Origin: Paracoccus sp. (in: a-proteobacteria)
GTDB taxonomy: Bacteria > Pseudomonadota > Alphaproteobacteria > Rhodobacterales > Rhodobacteraceae
Direction of reading: 5' to 3'
NCBI GenBank assembly: GCA_031178645.1
Contig: JAPSIP010000072.1
Coordinates: 1 to 7,448, forward strand
DNA: 7,448 nucleotides
Below the pieces are notes generated by a model. The model was given only the letters and a program-made list of their open reading frames with translations, ran no database searches and was not told the origin of the DNA. Every line of letters begins with the position of its first letter. Within the stretch, counting starts at the first letter, position 1. Position numbers and translations under genes: made by a program. Below are positions 6,300-7,448 of this stretch, piece by piece.

Positions 6300-7448
6300 A
6301 TGGCGGAACTTTATCAAACGCAGCGGGCGATGCGGAACATTCGCCGGGCGGCCCTGCAACGCGGCGTGATCGGCATCCTGGACATCGGCACCTCCAAGAT
6401 CGCCTGCCTGGTGCTGCGTTTCGACGGCACCGGCACCTTCCGCGAGACCGATGGCGTGGGACCGATGGCGGGGCAGGTGAACTTCCGCGTGATCGGCGCG
6501 GCATCGACCCGGTCGCGCGGGATGCGCCGGGGCGAAATCGACGTGATGGCCGAAACCGAACGGGCGATCCGCACCGTCGTCGCTGCCGCGCAGAAGGTCG
6601 CGGGCGTGCGGGTTGACCACGTCATTGCCTGCCTGTCGGGGGGGCGTCCCTCGTCCTATGGCCTCGCAGGCGAGATCAACCTGGATGCGGGGCGGGTCCA
6701 TGACCATGACGTGGCCTCGGTGATGGCGGCCTGCGATGCGCCCGATTTCGGCCGCGGCCGCGAGGTGCTGCACGCCCAGCCCGTCAATTTCGCCGTGGAC
6801 AACCGCACCGGCCTGGGCGATCCGCGCGACCACGTGGGCAACCGGCTGTCCTGCGACATGCATGTGCTGACGGTCGATGGCGATGTCATCGGTAACCTGA
6901 TCCAATGCATCCGCCGCTGCGACCTGGAACTGGCGGGGGTGGCCTCGGCCTCTTATGCGTCGGCGCGGGCATCCCTGGTCGAGGATGAACAGGAACTGGG
7001 CGCGGCCTGCATCGATTTCGGCGGCGGCGGGACCGGCGTGTCGGTTTTCATCAAGAAACACATGATCTTCGCGGATAATGTTAACATCGGCGGCCAGCTT
7101 GTCACCCAGGACATCGCCCAGGGGTTGCGGGTGCCGCTGCCGGTGGCCGAGCGGCTGAAGACCCTGAACGGCGGCCTTGAGGCCACCGGCCGCGACGACC
7201 GCGACCTGCTTGAGATCGGCACGGGGACCGGCGAATGGGACACCGACCGGCGGTCAGTCAGCCGCGCCGACCTGATCGGGATCATGCGCCCGCGGGTCGA
7301 GGAGATTCTGGAGGGCGTGCGCGAAGTGCTTGATGCCGCGGGCTTCGACGCCATGCCCAGCCAGCAGATCGTGCTGACGGGCGGGGGCAGCCAGATCCCC
7401 GGCCTGGACGGTCTGGCCGCGCGCATCCTGGGTCCGAACGTCCGCTGC
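6300..7448 (+). CDS. ftsA: FtsA, actin-like divisome protein (3' end missing)
   Basis: Cytoplasmic actin/Hsp70-fold ATPase that anchors FtsZ filaments to the membrane and helps recruit later division proteins. The frame stays open to the right edge, giving 383 residues of an expected 420-450; the missing part should include the C-terminal amphipathic membrane-targeting helix. Visible motifs are phosphate-1 VIGILDIGTSKIACLVL (23-39), the FtsA-specific 1C/SHS2 region between roughly 95 and 190, phosphate-2 CIDFGGGGTGVSVF (237-250), and the adenosine motif VLTGGGSQIPG (358-368). The N-terminal extension MAELYQTQRAMRNIRRAALQ before phosphate-1 resembles related alphaproteobacterial FtsA proteins. 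It starts 4 bp after the ftsQ stop, so the two are one transcriptional unit. An in-frame ATG at 6330 is a possible later start but has poorer context. ftsZ is expected just downstream, outside the window. Confidence 0.96.
   Translation, partial: MAELYQTQRAMRNIRRAALQRGVIGILDIGTSKIACLVLRFDGTGTFRETDGVGPMAGQVNFRVIGAASTRSRGMRRGEIDVMAETERAIRTVVAAAQKVAGVRVDHVIACLSGGRPSSYGLAGEINLDAGRVHDHDVASVMAACDAPDFGRGREVLHAQPVNFAVDNRTGLGDPRDHVGNRLSCDMHVLTVDGDVIGNLIQCIRRCDLELAGVASASYASARASLVEDEQELGAACIDFGGGGTGVSVFIKKHMIFADNVNIGGQLVTQDIAQGLRVPLPVAERLKTLNGGLEATGRDDRDLLEIGTGTGEWDTDRRSVSRADLIGIMRPRVEEILEGVREVLDAAGFDAMPSQQIVLTGGGSQIPGLDGLAARILGPNVRC

Noticed and set aside
7011..7050. GGGGTG instead of a GGGTTD/E-type phosphate-2 motif in FtsA as a sign of a defective ATPase
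   Set aside because: FtsA proteins vary at this position and related alphaproteobacterial forms, as I recall, have similar G-T/S-T-G variants; the rest of the protein looks intact.
6264..7061. Antisense open frame (265 codons) opposite ftsA
   Set aside because: ftsA on the + strand has all actin-fold motifs over the same bases; the antisense product has no recognisable features.

Overview
The window is one stretch of a dcw (division and cell wall) cluster, all on the + strand. Codon usage is GC-rich (about 63% G+C in the parts of murC and the DUF421 gene that I counted by hand). The gene order is murG (5' end cut off), murC, a small DUF2484-type membrane protein, a DUF421/YetF-type membrane protein, murB, ddl, ftsQ and ftsA (3' end cut off). 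A DUF2484 gene next to murC, together with the protein styles of MurG, Ddl, FtsQ and FtsA, points to an alphaproteobacterium of the Rhodobacteraceae/Paracoccaceae, probably close to Paracoccus. The genus is an inference from memory of homologues, not a database result.

Layout. Positions 1-2735 form a tightly coupled block: murG/murC overlap by ATGA and murC/DUF2484 by GTGA. From 2736 to 3326 the coupling is broken: a DUF421 gene sits between a 60-bp and a 48-bp gap. The second gap carries a promoter-like motif placed so that murB could be transcribed without a leader. murB (3327-4268) is followed by the only substantial non-coding stretch (4269-4424, 156 bp). Its first half is AT-rich (about 63% A+T against about 37% in the coding DNA counted) with promoter-like hexamers and a perfect 6-bp inverted repeat overlapping a GANTC site. 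Its second half is GC-rich with two hairpins just ahead of the ddl ribosome binding site. From ddl onward the genes are packed again: ddl/ftsQ overlap by 13 bp and ftsQ/ftsA are 4 bp apart.

Function. MurB makes UDP-MurNAc, MurC adds L-Ala to it, Ddl makes the D-Ala-D-Ala that caps the stem peptide, and MurG adds GlcNAc to lipid I to make lipid II. FtsQ and FtsA are divisome proteins; FtsA tethers FtsZ to the membrane, and ftsZ is expected just beyond the right edge. The cluster therefore links precursor supply to septum assembly.

I found no mobile elements, RNA genes, CRISPR arrays or convincing terminators, and no clearly new biological system. The points most worth a second look are the DUF421 gene inside the cluster, the possible leaderless promoter of murB, and the structured leader of ddl.
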